NCBI GenBank assembly: GCA_039621445.1
Contig: CP154956.1
Location: forward strand, 53,987,143-54,051,142
Direction of reading: 5' to 3'
Source of the DNA: Euglena gracilis
Taxonomy: Eukaryota; Euglenida; Euglenophyceae; Euglenales
DNA: 64,000 nucleotides
The translations under genes were made by a program, and so were the position numbers. Positions within the stretch are counted from its first letter, which is position 1; each line of letters opens with the position of its first letter. Of this stretch, positions 22,864 to 33,822 are shown piece by piece. The notes beneath the pieces are model-generated. The model worked only from the letters and a program-made list of their open reading frames with translations. It made no database searches and had not been told where the DNA came from.

Positions 22864-24379
22864 ATGCGTTGGAAAAAATATCCAGCTGTCAAGAGGAAGT
22901 GGGAGCACAAGGAAGTTCAAGACAGACAGCTGAAGCTGGAAAACACCGAGGAGCTGCAGGAGCTGGAGAACCTGATGGAGCAGGACCAACATGTCCGTCT
23001 GTGGCCGTCGCAACCCCCAGTTCATCAGAAATTTCCCGTTTTCAACAAAGCTTTTGTGACGGCCATGGACCCTGGACAATTGGCCAGAGAAAAGCGACGG
23101 ATAAGCCATCACGGGAAAGGCTCATTGGGTCATGGGGACCCATCACAGTCATCAACCAAGGAAAAATTGTCAGGAGATGGAAGGACAGGTCTGGCTGACT
23201 ACCCATCGCTTTTCTCATCCACACCCCTATGGCAGGGAAAATATGATAAATTCAAAGGGTTCAAGTCAGGAATGTGGAGACCCTCCTCAAAATGGCCATG
23301 GCGGCCATCTATCTACAGGGCCTTGGGCCCAACGCAAGGCTATGGCAGCCATCATTCAAAAGGGCATGGTGCCAATTTAAAGGACACAGAAGCCAGAATC
23401 CCAGCAGGGAACCCCAGAGGGTAAAGGTATGTCCAACTGTCCCGCCAGGACCCTCAAGATCAATCCCCCAAGGGGAAGCAACCCAAAGCCAAGACAGGAG
23501 GCATCAAATCCCTCAGAGAAATTCAGCCAGGGTGGCCTATCTGGGGAACCAACAGGGACGAAGAAGGCACAAGAAAAGTGCTGCAGAGAAGGTCAATGGA
23601 GACCAAGAAGGCCAGATGGCCCTGAAGGCCAATGGCGGCCACTACAATCAAGATCATCGACATCATATCAGCCCTTGGGGGGGGAGGCCCAAGATTGGCT
23701 ACAACAGGGCCCCCCAGAAGGTAATCAGCCCTCACCCCCCAGCCATATTTGTACCTCCCCACTGCAGGCACAGACCTTCCCCCATCTTTCAAAAACAGGG
23801 GGAAAGCCTGTCTTTGAGCAGCCTTATGGCAGGGCCAGAGGTGACCCCAGTGATGGGGCAGCAAGGGGAAAGGACCCCAGTGATGGGGCCTGTGGAATCC
23901 CCAGACACATTACACCCAGGGGGAACCCCCTTACAGGGCCCTGCAGGCCAGCATTCCCCACTGGATAATGACTGCCCAGAAAATTCTGAGAGATTACGAA
24001 TGTGCAGGGGCAACAAGCAAATCCCCACAGAGGAAGCAAAACATTTTGTCCCTTATTTCATCGTTTCCAAAAAAGAAGGGGAAACGACAAAGGAAAGACT
24101 AATTTCGGATTGTCGACAGTTAACTCTCCATTTCACCCCCCAGAAGTTCAGACTGGAACACATGGGAAGCATCTTCCCATATTTAAGGAAAGGTTGGTTC
24201 TGTGGAAAACTAGATCTGAAAGATGCTTATTTTCACCTAAAGCTGCACAGCAGCCTGGAAAAACATGTTTGCATGCAAGTGGGGGGGGGACTTGGCAGTT
24301 TCAGGCTGCATGCTTTGGCATCAGCAGCCTGCCACAAAAATTCATAACTGTTATGAGAGTCTGGGAAGAAATGGAGTAA
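22864..24379 (+). pseudogene. DIRS B ORF1/RT, 5' part (frameshifted)
   Basis: The Lys/Glu-rich N-terminal part starts at ATG 22,864. Gln/Gly/Pro-rich sequence follows in changing frames. RT motifs begin at about 24,085 (ERLISDCRQL) and 24,205 (KLDLKDAYFHL). The frame breaks in a run of nine G at 24,281-24,289, the same alignment position as the break in DIRS A; beyond it FQAACFGISSLPQKF continues. Confidence 0.72.
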
Positions 24380-25555
24380 GGAGGGAAAAGTGGTTTTCAT
24401 CAACCTGGACGACATTTTGCTGTTAGCCCCCAGCAAAAAGACAGCAGCCCAGCATTTGGCAGAAGTAAAAAAGGACCTTTTACTGGCAGGTTTCAGATTA
24501 AACCTCCCCAAACCCTGTCTGGAACCCACACAGGAAAAAAGCATTTGGGCCAGTTGGTCAATTTGAAAAAAATGCCAACTGGAATTTCCTCAGGAAAAAT
24601 TAAAATCCTTAAGAAATGAGCTAGGCAAGGTGCTCACAGCGCAAAAAATGAGCTGTAGAAAACTCAGCTCTATCGTGGGGCAAGTCAGAAGCAATTTAGT
24701 CTCCATGCCATTTCTCAGAATTCTGACAGATAAACTTTGCAAAATGGTGGATTTGCACACCAAGCGGGGTTGGGACCACACCTTGACCATTCCCCAAGGG
24801 GTCAAAGATCAAATTGTGGAATTAAAAGTGTTTTTGCAGCCAGGTGTGGGCAGAGCATTTCAAACCCAGGCCTCTCAGGAACTCTTTTCGGACAGCAGCA
24901 CCTGGCAATGGGGGGGTGGGGGCTGGACAAAGATTCAGGCCAAACGGTGCAGGATTTTTGGAGGGACCTGCATGTCCTTCATATCAACCAAAAAGAGTTG
25001 CAGGCTGCAGTGGAAACTGTAAAAGCACTAGCCAAACCAAAGCAAACAATTGTGCTTCATGCCCACAGCCAGGTGGCTGTGAGTTTTTTAAAAAAGTGGG
25101 GCAAAAAGCCCTACCTAAATTCTATCTTGAATCCCCTGCTTTATCATTGCCAAGAAAAGCAAGTCAATTTGCAGGTGGTTTGGGTTCCCACAAAGGAGCA
25201 ATTGGCAGACTTCCTGACCAGGGAGAAAAAGGACCCAGGGGAGTATACCCTAAACCTAAACATCTTTCACCTAATTCTTCAATTTTTCAGAAAGGACATA
25301 ACCCCAGAGGTGGACATGTTTTGCACACCCAGCAACAAAAAATTCCCCAAGTTTGTTTATCGATACCCCCACCAAGGGGCTTTGCTGGTGGATGCCTTAA
25401 TGGCAGACTTGAGGGAACTCCCTCCAGTTTATGCAAACCCCCCCAGGAGCATCATTCCCCAGTGGGTTCAGAGATTAATGGTACACCCAGACCTGTATTG
25501 TCTGTTGATCGTACCCCACTGGGCTTCAACATCATGGTGGCGCCAATTAATGTAA
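24380..25555 (+). pseudogene. DIRS B RT 3' part, RNase H and NPP methyltransferase-like domain
   Basis: The RT catalytic box reads NLDD (24,402-24,413) where YLDD is usual, suggesting decay. RNase H has DSSTWQWGGGG near 24,890, then INQKELQAAVETVK and the VWVPTKEQLADFLTRE end, with a frame change at the G run near 24,911. The methyltransferase-like domain has VDMFCTPSNKK, VDAL and YANPPRSII with NPP at 25,436-25,444, then LLIVPHW and WW. Arg replaces the usual aromatic after NPP. Confidence 0.75.
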
Positions 25556-25749
25556 ATCAGGCAGCCAGGCAGCAACGTTTTGCTGGTACCCCCCAGTGGG
25601 GTCTGCTGGGCCGCGGCCGGCTGAGGTCCCAACCACGGCAATATTTGGCTGTCAGAATTATGATTTGGTTGGGCTGTGGCCAGCCGCGGCCCAACCAAAA
25701 AAAAAATGGTAGGGGCCGCGGCCCCAACCAAACTGCAAAAGGCGATCAC

Positions 25750-26690
25750 AAAGAAGATTGTTTGGAAATGCCCGCCCCCCCAAGGAGGAATTTGACCTGC
25801 TTGATTGTGTCAGGCAAACATTACAATCCCAGAAAGTTTCGATGTCCAGTATCGACACTTACATAAAAAATCTGGAAATGTCAAAAGATATGCCTCAGCC
25901 TTCAGGACATTGGTGGGCCAATTGTTGCACAAAGGGGTTCCCCTGCAGGACTGCACAGTCCACAGGATGGTTGAGTCCTGGTGTTCACAGCCTCAACACT
26001 GCACGACAGGCATATGCAGCAGCTTTATTACTCCCAGGGTTTGGCTCATTGAGGTTTTCCCCTCTTTTGGCTCCGGTGAAAAGGAAATGGAATTCCAGTG
26101 TCTGCAAGTATGCCCATTTTGTGACCCCGCTGATTTCCTAGGAAAAATCATCAGGAAATCAAATCCCCTCTCAGACCTATCTGTAAAGGAGCTCAGAAAC
26201 AGACTCATCATCTGTTGGAGGCTTTTGGCCCTCCACAGGAGGGTTGATCTAGCCAGGACACAGCGAAAAATCAGTTTCGTGGAAGAAAAAAAATTAATTT
26301 TGTTGCAAAGGAAAGGGTGGCAATTCCCAAGATGCGAGGAAATTTTAAATTTGCCCCCCCCCCACACAAGCCCCTGGCATTTATTGAAAGAGTACGTGGA
26401 AAGGACGGCCCACATGGTTGGGCACAAAAATAATTTGTTATGGTATTTGGATGATAAAAGACCTTTGACATCAGAAAGAGTGAATTCCCTTGCCAAAGAG
26501 ATTCTGCAAGACGGGGGGGGTGGACACCACCCACTGGAAACCCCACAGCACCAGAGGGTCTGGGGAAAAATGGTGGAAAAATGCTTGGTTGCAACTGGAA
26601 GAAGTCCAGCAGCTGGGTCAGTGGAAAAATTTTGAGGCATTGCAAGCTCATTATTTGAGGCTGGGAGTCGTATCAAAAATTCAAACAATT
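25750..26690 (+). pseudogene. DIRS B tyrosine recombinase (frameshifted)
   Basis: The core-binding part (SSIDTYIKNLEMSK) is at about 25,840. The catalytic part continues in other frames with HSTR at 26,544-26,555, GQWKNF and Tyr in AHYLRLG at 26,652-26,654. The frame shifts in the eight-G run near 26,513, just before the HSTR motif. Domain order and spacing match DIRS A. Confidence 0.75.
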
Positions 26691-27663
26691 ATGGCCCAAC
26701 GGGGGGTGCACAGTACCTCACCATCTCGCAGTGCGGAGCCCGTATGGTTTCGGACTCCCACGACACAGGAAGGGGGAGGAAGGGACCATGAGGGCGAAGC
26801 ACAAGAAGATGGTGAGCCCAACCCCCCCACGCAAAAAATCAGCCGAAAAAGAAAGACATCCCAGCCAGAAAGGGGTCCCCAACCAAGCAGCCCCAACCAC
26901 CCACACATAAACACACAAGAAACAGACAGCCATCCCAACCCCCGGGGGGCCCCCCCACCAAGCAACCAGTGGAAGAGGGGGGGGGGGCGTGGCCACGACG
27001 GTTCAGCTTCGCCAAGGTGTCGGAAGAGGCCTCTTTTTCGCAACTCCGGCAACAAAGGCGCAGTAAGAAGCACCCCCCCCAGCGCACCACAAACACACCA
27101 GAACAGAAAAGCCGGCAAGGTAAGCAGGGCTTCACCATCTTCTTGTGCTTCGCCCTCATGGTCCCTTCCTTCCCCTTCCTGGGTCGTGGGAGTCCGAAAC
27201 TTCTGGTTGAATGGGTTGGTTTCATCTTGGTTTTCTTTTTGGTTTCTTGGCCACCAACTGCCAAAGGCTGCGGCCGTCCATTTCTCGTGAGGAAATTTCG
27301 GAAAAGAAAATGTTCTTTTGGGGGAAAGCCACGCTTTGCAATACGGAGGCCGCACCGACAGGTTCTCCAGCGGTATCTTCTCGGGCACGGTGTTGTCCTG
27401 CATCTGGGCTCGTGGGTCTTTCATGGTTCATTTAATTAAATCCAGTTCAAGTTCCAATCAAGCTTGATATTTCTGTCTTGACCACAGCTTCAATGTCAAC
27501 TTCCTGGTGTGGGGCTGTTCGCAACCAAAGAGTCGGTTAACCTTACCGTCAGGAAGTACACCTTCTGCAATAGGTATTTTTTTCCAAACTTGATCAAATG
27601 TTGAATAGTTACTTTCTTCTGGGTGTCGAAGGGTAAAAAGGAATAAGCAAACTCCAACAAAAA

Positions 27664-27806
27664 AGGGCACTAAGAGCAGGCTCATAACCCAGGCCGCCAA
27701 AACAATCACAACGAACCGCCGGGGAGCAAGGCATTGCCTCACAATGTCTTTGTTCTTCGCCCTCGGTGTCCCTTCCTCCCTGGTCCGCTTGCCTCGAGGG
27801 AGCACG
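27664..27806 (+). mobile_element. DIRS-like remnant C (3' end only)
   Basis: The stretch aligns by eye with 21,941-22,080 of DIRS A: GGGCACTAAGAGCAGG, the CCGCCGGGGAGCAAGGCAT part and the TTCGCCCTCGGTGTCCCTTCC part. Only this end piece is present. Confidence 0.7.
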
Positions 27807-29054
27807 AGAACAGCAGTCAGGGGAAATACCGTGACCCCGGACGGATGGACCTCACTTGCTAAGCGCAAGGGAAGATGGGAGCCGTCTTTCTTGCACTGGC
27901 TATTGTTTTCTTTGGTTTTTCGTGCCGCGGATGTCCTCTTACTCCTTGTAAAGCTTTCAGTCCTTCGGTCCTTCTTCTTCTTCTCGGACTGAGGACTCTG
28001 CTCCGTAGGATCTTTTTTCGAACTCTCCTTTTTCTCGACCTTTTGACCTTCGTGGCGGTTTTACTTGCAATCCACAAGCAAGGAACACATTTTGTAACAA
28101 AGCACTAAAGCCAGCCTGTGCAAGGGGGGTAAGGCATATGTACACCAAATTGTCCGACACATCACAGTAGGAATGTTGCTGGGTGTGGTTGGGCGGTTGG
28201 TTGGTAAAGGTGGGGGGGGCGTTGGGGAAGACTCCTTTGTGGAAGGCCCCCCCCCCCATGAAGGACACATGGGCCAATTGTCAAGGCAGGTTCTTGCACC
28301 TTTGTTCAACAAGAAAGGGGGTCTCTTTCACTCCACTGCCCAGGGAGGTCAGGGGGGGGAAGGTAGCCAAAGCCACCTTTTCAATCCCCCCCCTTGGTGG
28401 AACAAAGCTCCACCAAGCAACACAAAAGGGGGCTCAAAAGACTTTGCTGAAATTCTCAGGCGAACGTCTTTTTTTTTTTGGACTCGTGAACGTGGGCCGG
28501 AAAATCGGCATCAATTGTTCACTTTTTTGTTTTGGTCAGGGGGCAGTGGAAGAGAAATCAAAAACTTTTTACACCAGCCAGCCTGTCTGTGTCGTGTGTT
28601 TGGCTGCTGGGGGGTCTTCCTTTCTCTTTCCCGTTTGCTCTCTCTCTCTGGCCTTTCTTTCTCTCACAAAAACTGGGAAAAGCCATAATCAAACAATCTG
28701 AAATCAATCCAACAGACATGAACTTGAAGTCCATCAAAGAACAACAAATCAAAGAACAACAAAGTCAACGAACAACAAAATGATGAACGACATCTCTATC
28801 TTCAACAAAATGATGAACATGAACATCTTCTGGAAATTGAACATGATGAAGAGGAACATGATGTTGAAGAAGATCAGTTGACTTGTTGTGGTTGGTGGCT
28901 TGGTGCTGCGGCGAACCTGTTGGCAAAATCATGGCCTGGCCAAACTGGCATTCGAATTCAGGCTGATTCCACTCTTAGATGCAAGACCTAAGTGCCTTCT
29001 GGCCCTGTGGCTTCTGCACCCAGACATCCTACTCCTCAGCAGCTGGGCTGGCAC
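27807..29054. other. Unassigned DNA between DIRS remnant C and Gypsy-M
   Basis: No recognised gene. This is where the 3' LTR of the minus-strand Gypsy-M would be expected, but its 5' LTR lies outside the window, so the LTR cannot be confirmed by comparison. A stretch rich in GAACATGATGAA units lies at 28,780-28,880. Confidence 0.35.
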
Positions 29055-30461
29055 TTAGAAAAGAGAGGGGTTATTTTGCTTTCTTGGCTGGTTGTGCATG
29101 CTGGGGTCAGTTTCTGATGCCCATGGCACCAAATTTAATGGAAACAGTTTGACTGTGAAAACTGGACTGGGTTGGGTATTCGCATTCTTCTGCACTTTCT
29201 TCAAAACCTCTTGCAAACCATTGTCCTGAATGTAATTCTGAAAAACTGTGTTCATTCTTCCACCTGGCAAAATGAAACTTCTGACTGGTTCCCATGTTGA
29301 TGAATGCACTGGGTAATTCTCCCACTTGGTCAAAAACCTCTCACCATTTCTGAACTTGTGATCCAAAATGGCTTCAACATTGTAAAAACCCATTTTTGCA
29401 GCCTCCATTTCTGAAAACTGTCTGGCTGTTTTGGAGAAATCTGAAACACATTCTGAAGCAAAACTGCTGACTTTTTCTGGTTCTGACTGTGAAACCGAAA
29501 CAGGCACAGAATCTGCAGCACAGGGCTGCAGCATGGAGCCCACAGGCCCCAGAACATCGTCATGTAGAAGTTCTTCTTGTGGAAGTTGAACAGCATCATT
29601 ACCAACATTTTGAACATCAACATTTTGAACATCAACTTCAAGTTCTTCAGCAGCAACTGCAGCAGCCTGCTGCAAAGGACCCTCAGGTCCACTCTCCTTG
29701 AAGTTTTCCTTCTCCAACTCCGACTTCTTCTGTCAAATTCTCCTTGATTCACCTCCATGTCGACCGACTTCAAAATTTGATTTCTTTGACTTGAAACTTG
29801 ATTCTGGCCCTCGGGCCTTGCTTCGGGTAACCATCTGAGAAGAAAAAGATTGGGGAACTGGGTCTTTCGGGGGTCTGGGTCCTTCTGGGGTTTCTGGTGG
29901 GTCGTCGCGTGCGCTCGGCCGTGCGTCGCGTGCTCGTTCGGCTGTTCTGGGCCTTTCGCCTCGCGTTTCCTGTTCTGGCCTTGTTCTGTCGTGTTGTGGT
30001 TTTGTCGTGCGTTTGTCGCGTGCGCCTCTGTGTGCGTCGCTTGCGCCTCGCTGTTCGCCGCCTGTTCCTCGGTCGTCTGTGTGACCTGTGAGTGAAGCAG
30101 GGGTTTGTGCACCATCAAATTCCTCACACTCCTCTGACAAAAACGAAGTGTCATTGTGTGGGTCATGGACAGAACTCCAGTGTTTCACTTGGGAGAACGA
30201 AACTTTCACCAAACCTCCCAATGATGGAGATGCCAAAATTTGCAAAGAGTTGTAGTGCACTTGAACAACTTTCTAGGGTCCAAACCATGGACTGGCGATC
30301 TTTTCGACTTTTCTCTGGGGCCATCGAGACTTGTGGACGAGGACAAATTGACCAATTTCATAAACGGCAGGTTTCCGAAGCTTGTTTTTCCGCTCCATCG
30401 CCGAAGATCTGAGATGTTTCAGCCTCAAACTTGCCTTTTCTTGAAGCAAAAGCTGTTCCAA
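29055..30461 (-). pseudogene. Gypsy-M integrase C-terminus and chromodomain (frameshifted)
   Basis: At 30,273-30,461 the minus strand reads GQFVLVHKSRWPQRKVEKI, like the SH3-like integrase C-terminus. 29,733-30,260 continues in another frame with an Arg/Pro-rich linker. The chromodomain is in 29,055-29,717 (about 29,220-29,387): FYNVEAILDHK, then FLTKWENY and STWEP, matching the family pattern of an aromatic cage and a WKGY-like strand. Chromodomains of such elements bind methylated histone tails and steer integration to heterochromatin. Confidence 0.75.
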
Positions 30462-30464
30462 AAT

Positions 30465-31580
30465 CTAATTTTCGACAGATGGACTTTCACACGGTTCTCC
30501 AACACTTTCGAATTTCCATGGAGATCGACCGAGAAAAAGTTCCGATGGAGACATTCCCGTCGAACTTGAAATCTGGCGGTTCATCACAAAATTGACGTAC
30601 GGAAGCAGCTTTGGCCAATCCTTTGTACCCGTTTCGTGCACAAGGCATCTCAATGTTTGCACAAACGAACGATTTTCTCTTTCCATCAAACCATTGGATG
30701 AAGGATGCCTCGGAAGAGAAAACGAAACCTTGATTCCGAGTGATTTCATGGCCTCTTGGTAAAAACCGGAACTTGACTTGAAGCGAATGTCATTTTCACT
30801 CAAAACTTCGTTGGGGCGACCAAATTTTTCCACCCATTCTTTCAAAATCATCTTCAAGACTTTTTCACCCGTCACTTCTTTGTGGTATGGGAGGTACAAA
30901 CAAAACCGACTCAAACCATCCACAATGCCCAAAGCGTAATCAAAAGAATTGAATTCATCAAGGGCGACAAAATCGAGAAAAATTATGTCATTGCAAAGGG
31001 GAGGAATTGGCAAACAACCCAAAAGTCGACGATCGGCTTGTGAACTTGGCTTTGACATGACACATGTTTGACATGAACCCAAAACATTCCGAAACAAACC
31101 GAACAAATACTTTCTCGAGAGGGATGAATGGAAATTTTGGAGAAATGACCAAAGCGTACGTTCGGGACCGGGATGCCCATGAGCTCGATGTAACCACGAT
31201 GAGACTTGAGGAAGACTTTCCTTGGGGATGGCCAATTTTCGCTCACAAAAAAGTTTGTCTTTGGCCTTGAACCACAAACAATCATCGATAACTTGAGCTT
31301 TCCATGGTTCCAATTTTTCCCAAATCTCAGCAAAATCACTCGATGGGTAATCCAATGGAAAATTGAAATCTTTCATCTCAAACGACAAAACTTGCAAAGA
31401 AAGATCCAATTGGGAGTCCATCTTTTCGAATGCATCTTTTGCCAAATTTTCGAATTCAACGTTGAACTTTTGGTCAAAATGACTCCTTGACAACCAATCA
31501 CACCACTCATTCCTCATTCCGGGTGTATGCACAATCTTGATCTTGAATTGACCCAAAAAACAAAACCAACGTCTCAATAT
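30465..31580 (-). pseudogene. Gypsy-M integrase core
   Basis: An HHCC zinc domain (HRAHGHPGPERT ... CQTC) is followed by the DDE catalytic core: Asp in LDFVALDEF, Asp in LSENDIRF, Glu in NGLMERENR. The motif SLPRHPSSNGLMEREN is a typical chromovirus core end. The frame joins RNase H upstream through a shift near 31,570-31,600, where a seven-G run occurs on the + strand, so this is probably one former polyprotein. Confidence 0.82.
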
Positions 31581-32937
31581 TTGATTCACGGGGGGGTTCT
31601 TTGTCCAAGAAATTCTTGAGGGCCTCATGATCACAAAACCAAACAACCGGCAAACCTTGTAAAATTCGACTTTGCGTTGAAAAAATAAGCACACCGGCCA
31701 AAAGTTCTTGTTCGAAAGTCGAATACCTTGACCTTGTGGGGCACCATTTCCAATTCCAATGCCCGATCGGGACCAACCGGACATCATTTGGGTAATTGTG
31801 AATGAGCACACCTTCTTTGGACATACCTTGGGTTGCAAATCCTTGAGGGACTTGAGAGGGGTTCAATGATTGCCATTGAAAAATCGTACCACCTCCCCCC
31901 CGGTCGGAAGCATCGGTAATGACAACCATTTCTCCACATGACCGTGGTACCCCGAGGGGCACCGCATCCAAAAGTTTTGGTTTGATGTCCTCGATGAGCT
32001 TTTCTTCTTTTTGGGTCCAAACAAATCTTGCATTTTTCTTGAGAAGATCGGTCAAATCCGCACTTGAAAATGTGAATGCTTTCACATGGCGACGAAAAAA
32101 GTTGCAAGCTCCCAAAAAAGCACGGAGATCTTTCAAACTTTTCACTTTGGAATCCACCAAAGCTTGAATCTTTTTCTCACTTGGCCTCCATGATCCCCAT
32201 TGAACCGAAAAACCAAGGTACTCAATGCTTTCTTTCAAAAAGTCACACTTGGTCAACTTGATTCGGAGCTTGTGCTTTTTCACCACTTTGAAAAGTTCCT
32301 CCAACAAAAACAAATGTTCGGGGATGGTCGATGCTCCCACCCCGACATCATCGAAAAATGCTCCCACAAAACATTTTCTTTGGCCATTTTTCGGTTCCAA
32401 CAAATTTGCAACCTTTGGATTTTCCCTCATTTCCGAAATCACCCTTTCCATGAGTTCTTGAAAAATTGCGGGTGCGGCTTGAATTCCAAATGGCATGCAA
32501 TTCCATTGCCAAACTTGACCATTCGGGGTGACAAATGCGGTGAGTTCTTTTGCCCTTTCACTCAAACCGACTTGCCAAAACCCACTTCTTAGGTCGAGTT
32601 TTGATTTCCATCGACATTGGGCCAAATTTTCGACCATTTGTTCCATGTTTGGTAAAAATGCTGAATGACTTTTCACATGGTCGTTGACCTTTTTGTATTG
32701 GCCCACCATCCTTTTCGATTGGCTTTCCTTCTTTTCCACCAAAAATGTTGGAGAACAATGGGTTGGGGTCTTTCCTTTGGGGTAGCTCTCCACCAACCCA
32801 CTTTCCACCAATTCATTCACTTGTTTGTGAATTTCCATGGAATCCTTTTCGCTCATTGGCCAACATTTGCCACGGATCACCCTCCCCTTGAACTCATCCT
32901 TGAGTTCCAAATCACATTGGACGAGTTGACAACCCAT
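31507..32937 (-). pseudogene. Gypsy-M reverse transcriptase and RNase H
   Basis: RT motifs: VGQYKKVN, KLDLRSGFWQVGLS, CMPFGIQAAPAIFQ and the catalytic box FFDDVGV (FxDD in place of YxDD), then YLGFSV. RNase H shows TDASDRGGGGTIF, then a roughly 45-residue insertion before STFEQELLAG and FCDHEAL. The 5' end connects to the frame at 32,877-33,125 after a one-base shift near 32,940, next to a CCCGG sequence. Intact over 476 codons otherwise. Confidence 0.85.
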
Positions 32938-33158
32938 GCCGGGACTCGGGAGGGACCAAAAATTTCAATGTACTTTTCAAGGAGCACTTTCAATTCGGGT
33001 TCCTTTTCAAAACGGGCTAGGTCACCTTGCAAATCACCATGAAGGTTCTCGGTTTCCTTGTCAAACAAACCATCTTTTTGTGGAACGGGAATTTGTTGCA
33101 AAAGCCTTTCACACACCTTGGACAATTCTCCATCCGAAACGGTGAAGGGGGAAGAGGG

Positions 33159-33163
33159 GGTAC
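33159..33163. other. Target-site duplication (left copy) GGTAC
   Basis: GGTAC directly precedes the left LTR and is repeated right after the right LTR at 62,883-62,887. Five-base duplications are usual for Ty3/gypsy integrases. Confidence 0.92.
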
Positions 33164-33562
33164 TGTGTACCAGGCACGATCCCAGTTCTGTGGTTCGCCA
33201 TAGAACGGCTCATCCACAATCTGATTGCTGAGCATAGTCTCAGAATTAGGATTGTGGCAGAGCCTAGGGATAATCGTGATCACGATCACGTGTGATCACG
33301 TGACCTCCTCTCTGCAGGTGGTATTCTTTTTACCTTCAAGTTGTCAAGTTTGACATCATCAAACAAGTCCTGAAAGGACAGCCAAGAACCTGGCATTGAT
33401 TTCCGTAGCCCATAGGGCTTCTCCCCTTTTCTTGTGCTCTGCCTCTTAATTGGGGAAAAGGGCAATACAACTTTTATGTTTATTTTATATTTTTCTTGTT
33501 ACTCCTACTTATATCTTTTTCTGCGCACCAAAGGGCGAAAGCGATAAGGTAGGACGTACACT
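33164..33562 (+). repeat. Left LTR (type A, 399 bp)
   Basis: Starts TGTGTACC and ends GTACACT, so the ends are near-inverted. U3 holds a 14-bp perfect palindrome ATCGTGATCACGAT (33,273-33,286) and two CACGTG boxes (33,287-33,292 and 33,297-33,302). AT-rich TTTATATTTTTC near 33,486 may be TATA-like. It equals 62,484-62,882 except for six bases, five of them transitions. Confidence 0.95.
33273..33302. promoter_or_regulatory. Palindrome plus paired CACGTG boxes in U3
   Basis: A GTGATCACG-type palindrome next to two CACGTG hexamers ten bases apart is a plausible transcription-factor site (CACGTG is the bHLH/bZIP core). In the right LTR the second box is TACGTG. The divergent inner LTR lacks this block. 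Confidence 0.4.
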
Positions 33563-33577
33563 TGGTAGCAGTTTAGG
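33563..33577 (+). other. Primer-binding site fitting initiator tRNA-Met
   Basis: TGGTAGCAG begins immediately after the left LTR. Its complement, CTGCTACCA, is the 3' end of eukaryotic initiator tRNA-Met of the vertebrate type, so minus-strand synthesis is probably primed by it. Only the first nine bases fit. Confidence 0.65.
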
Positions 33578-33822
33578 TTTTTCGATCCTTTTGACCGCAA
33601 ACGGTCGTGTGGTGCCCCGCCTATAGGCGACCACAGGCACTACAAGCCGTTTCCGGCCAAAGCCGTACGCACGGACACGTCCTCTGACGGTTCGCAGTAT
33701 ACGCTGCTTCAAACCTCAGAGTTCGGGTCTCTGCTTACTTTTTATACTATCCCCTCTTTTTGCACTTGTTCCTGCATTTTACCCCACAATCTACACTTGG
33801 TTTTTGCGTTTTTGCCTTAAAA

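Larger units (their letters stand above)
22650..27202 (+). mobile_element. DIRS-like retroelement B (degenerate)
   Basis: A second element with the same domain order as A but clearly diverged. Terminal inverted repeats lie at 22,650-22,742 and 27,041-27,130. The pair 26,749-26,818 / 27,128-27,202 is inverted, as in A. A short piece left of the left repeat (about 22,622-22,648) is also the complement of about 26,720-26,745. Several frameshifts and stops make it inactive as sequenced. Confidence 0.85.
29055..33163 (-). mobile_element. Gypsy-M, 3' part of a chromodomain Ty3/gypsy element (minus strand), interrupted
   Basis: Reading leftwards on the minus strand: RT, RNase H, integrase, then a C-terminal chromodomain. 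The 5' part (end of protease and a methyltransferase-like domain) continues at 62,883-64,000 beyond the inserted giant element. The GGTAC duplicated at 33,159-33,163 and 62,883-62,887 marks the split. The coding frame is broken in several places. Confidence 0.85.
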
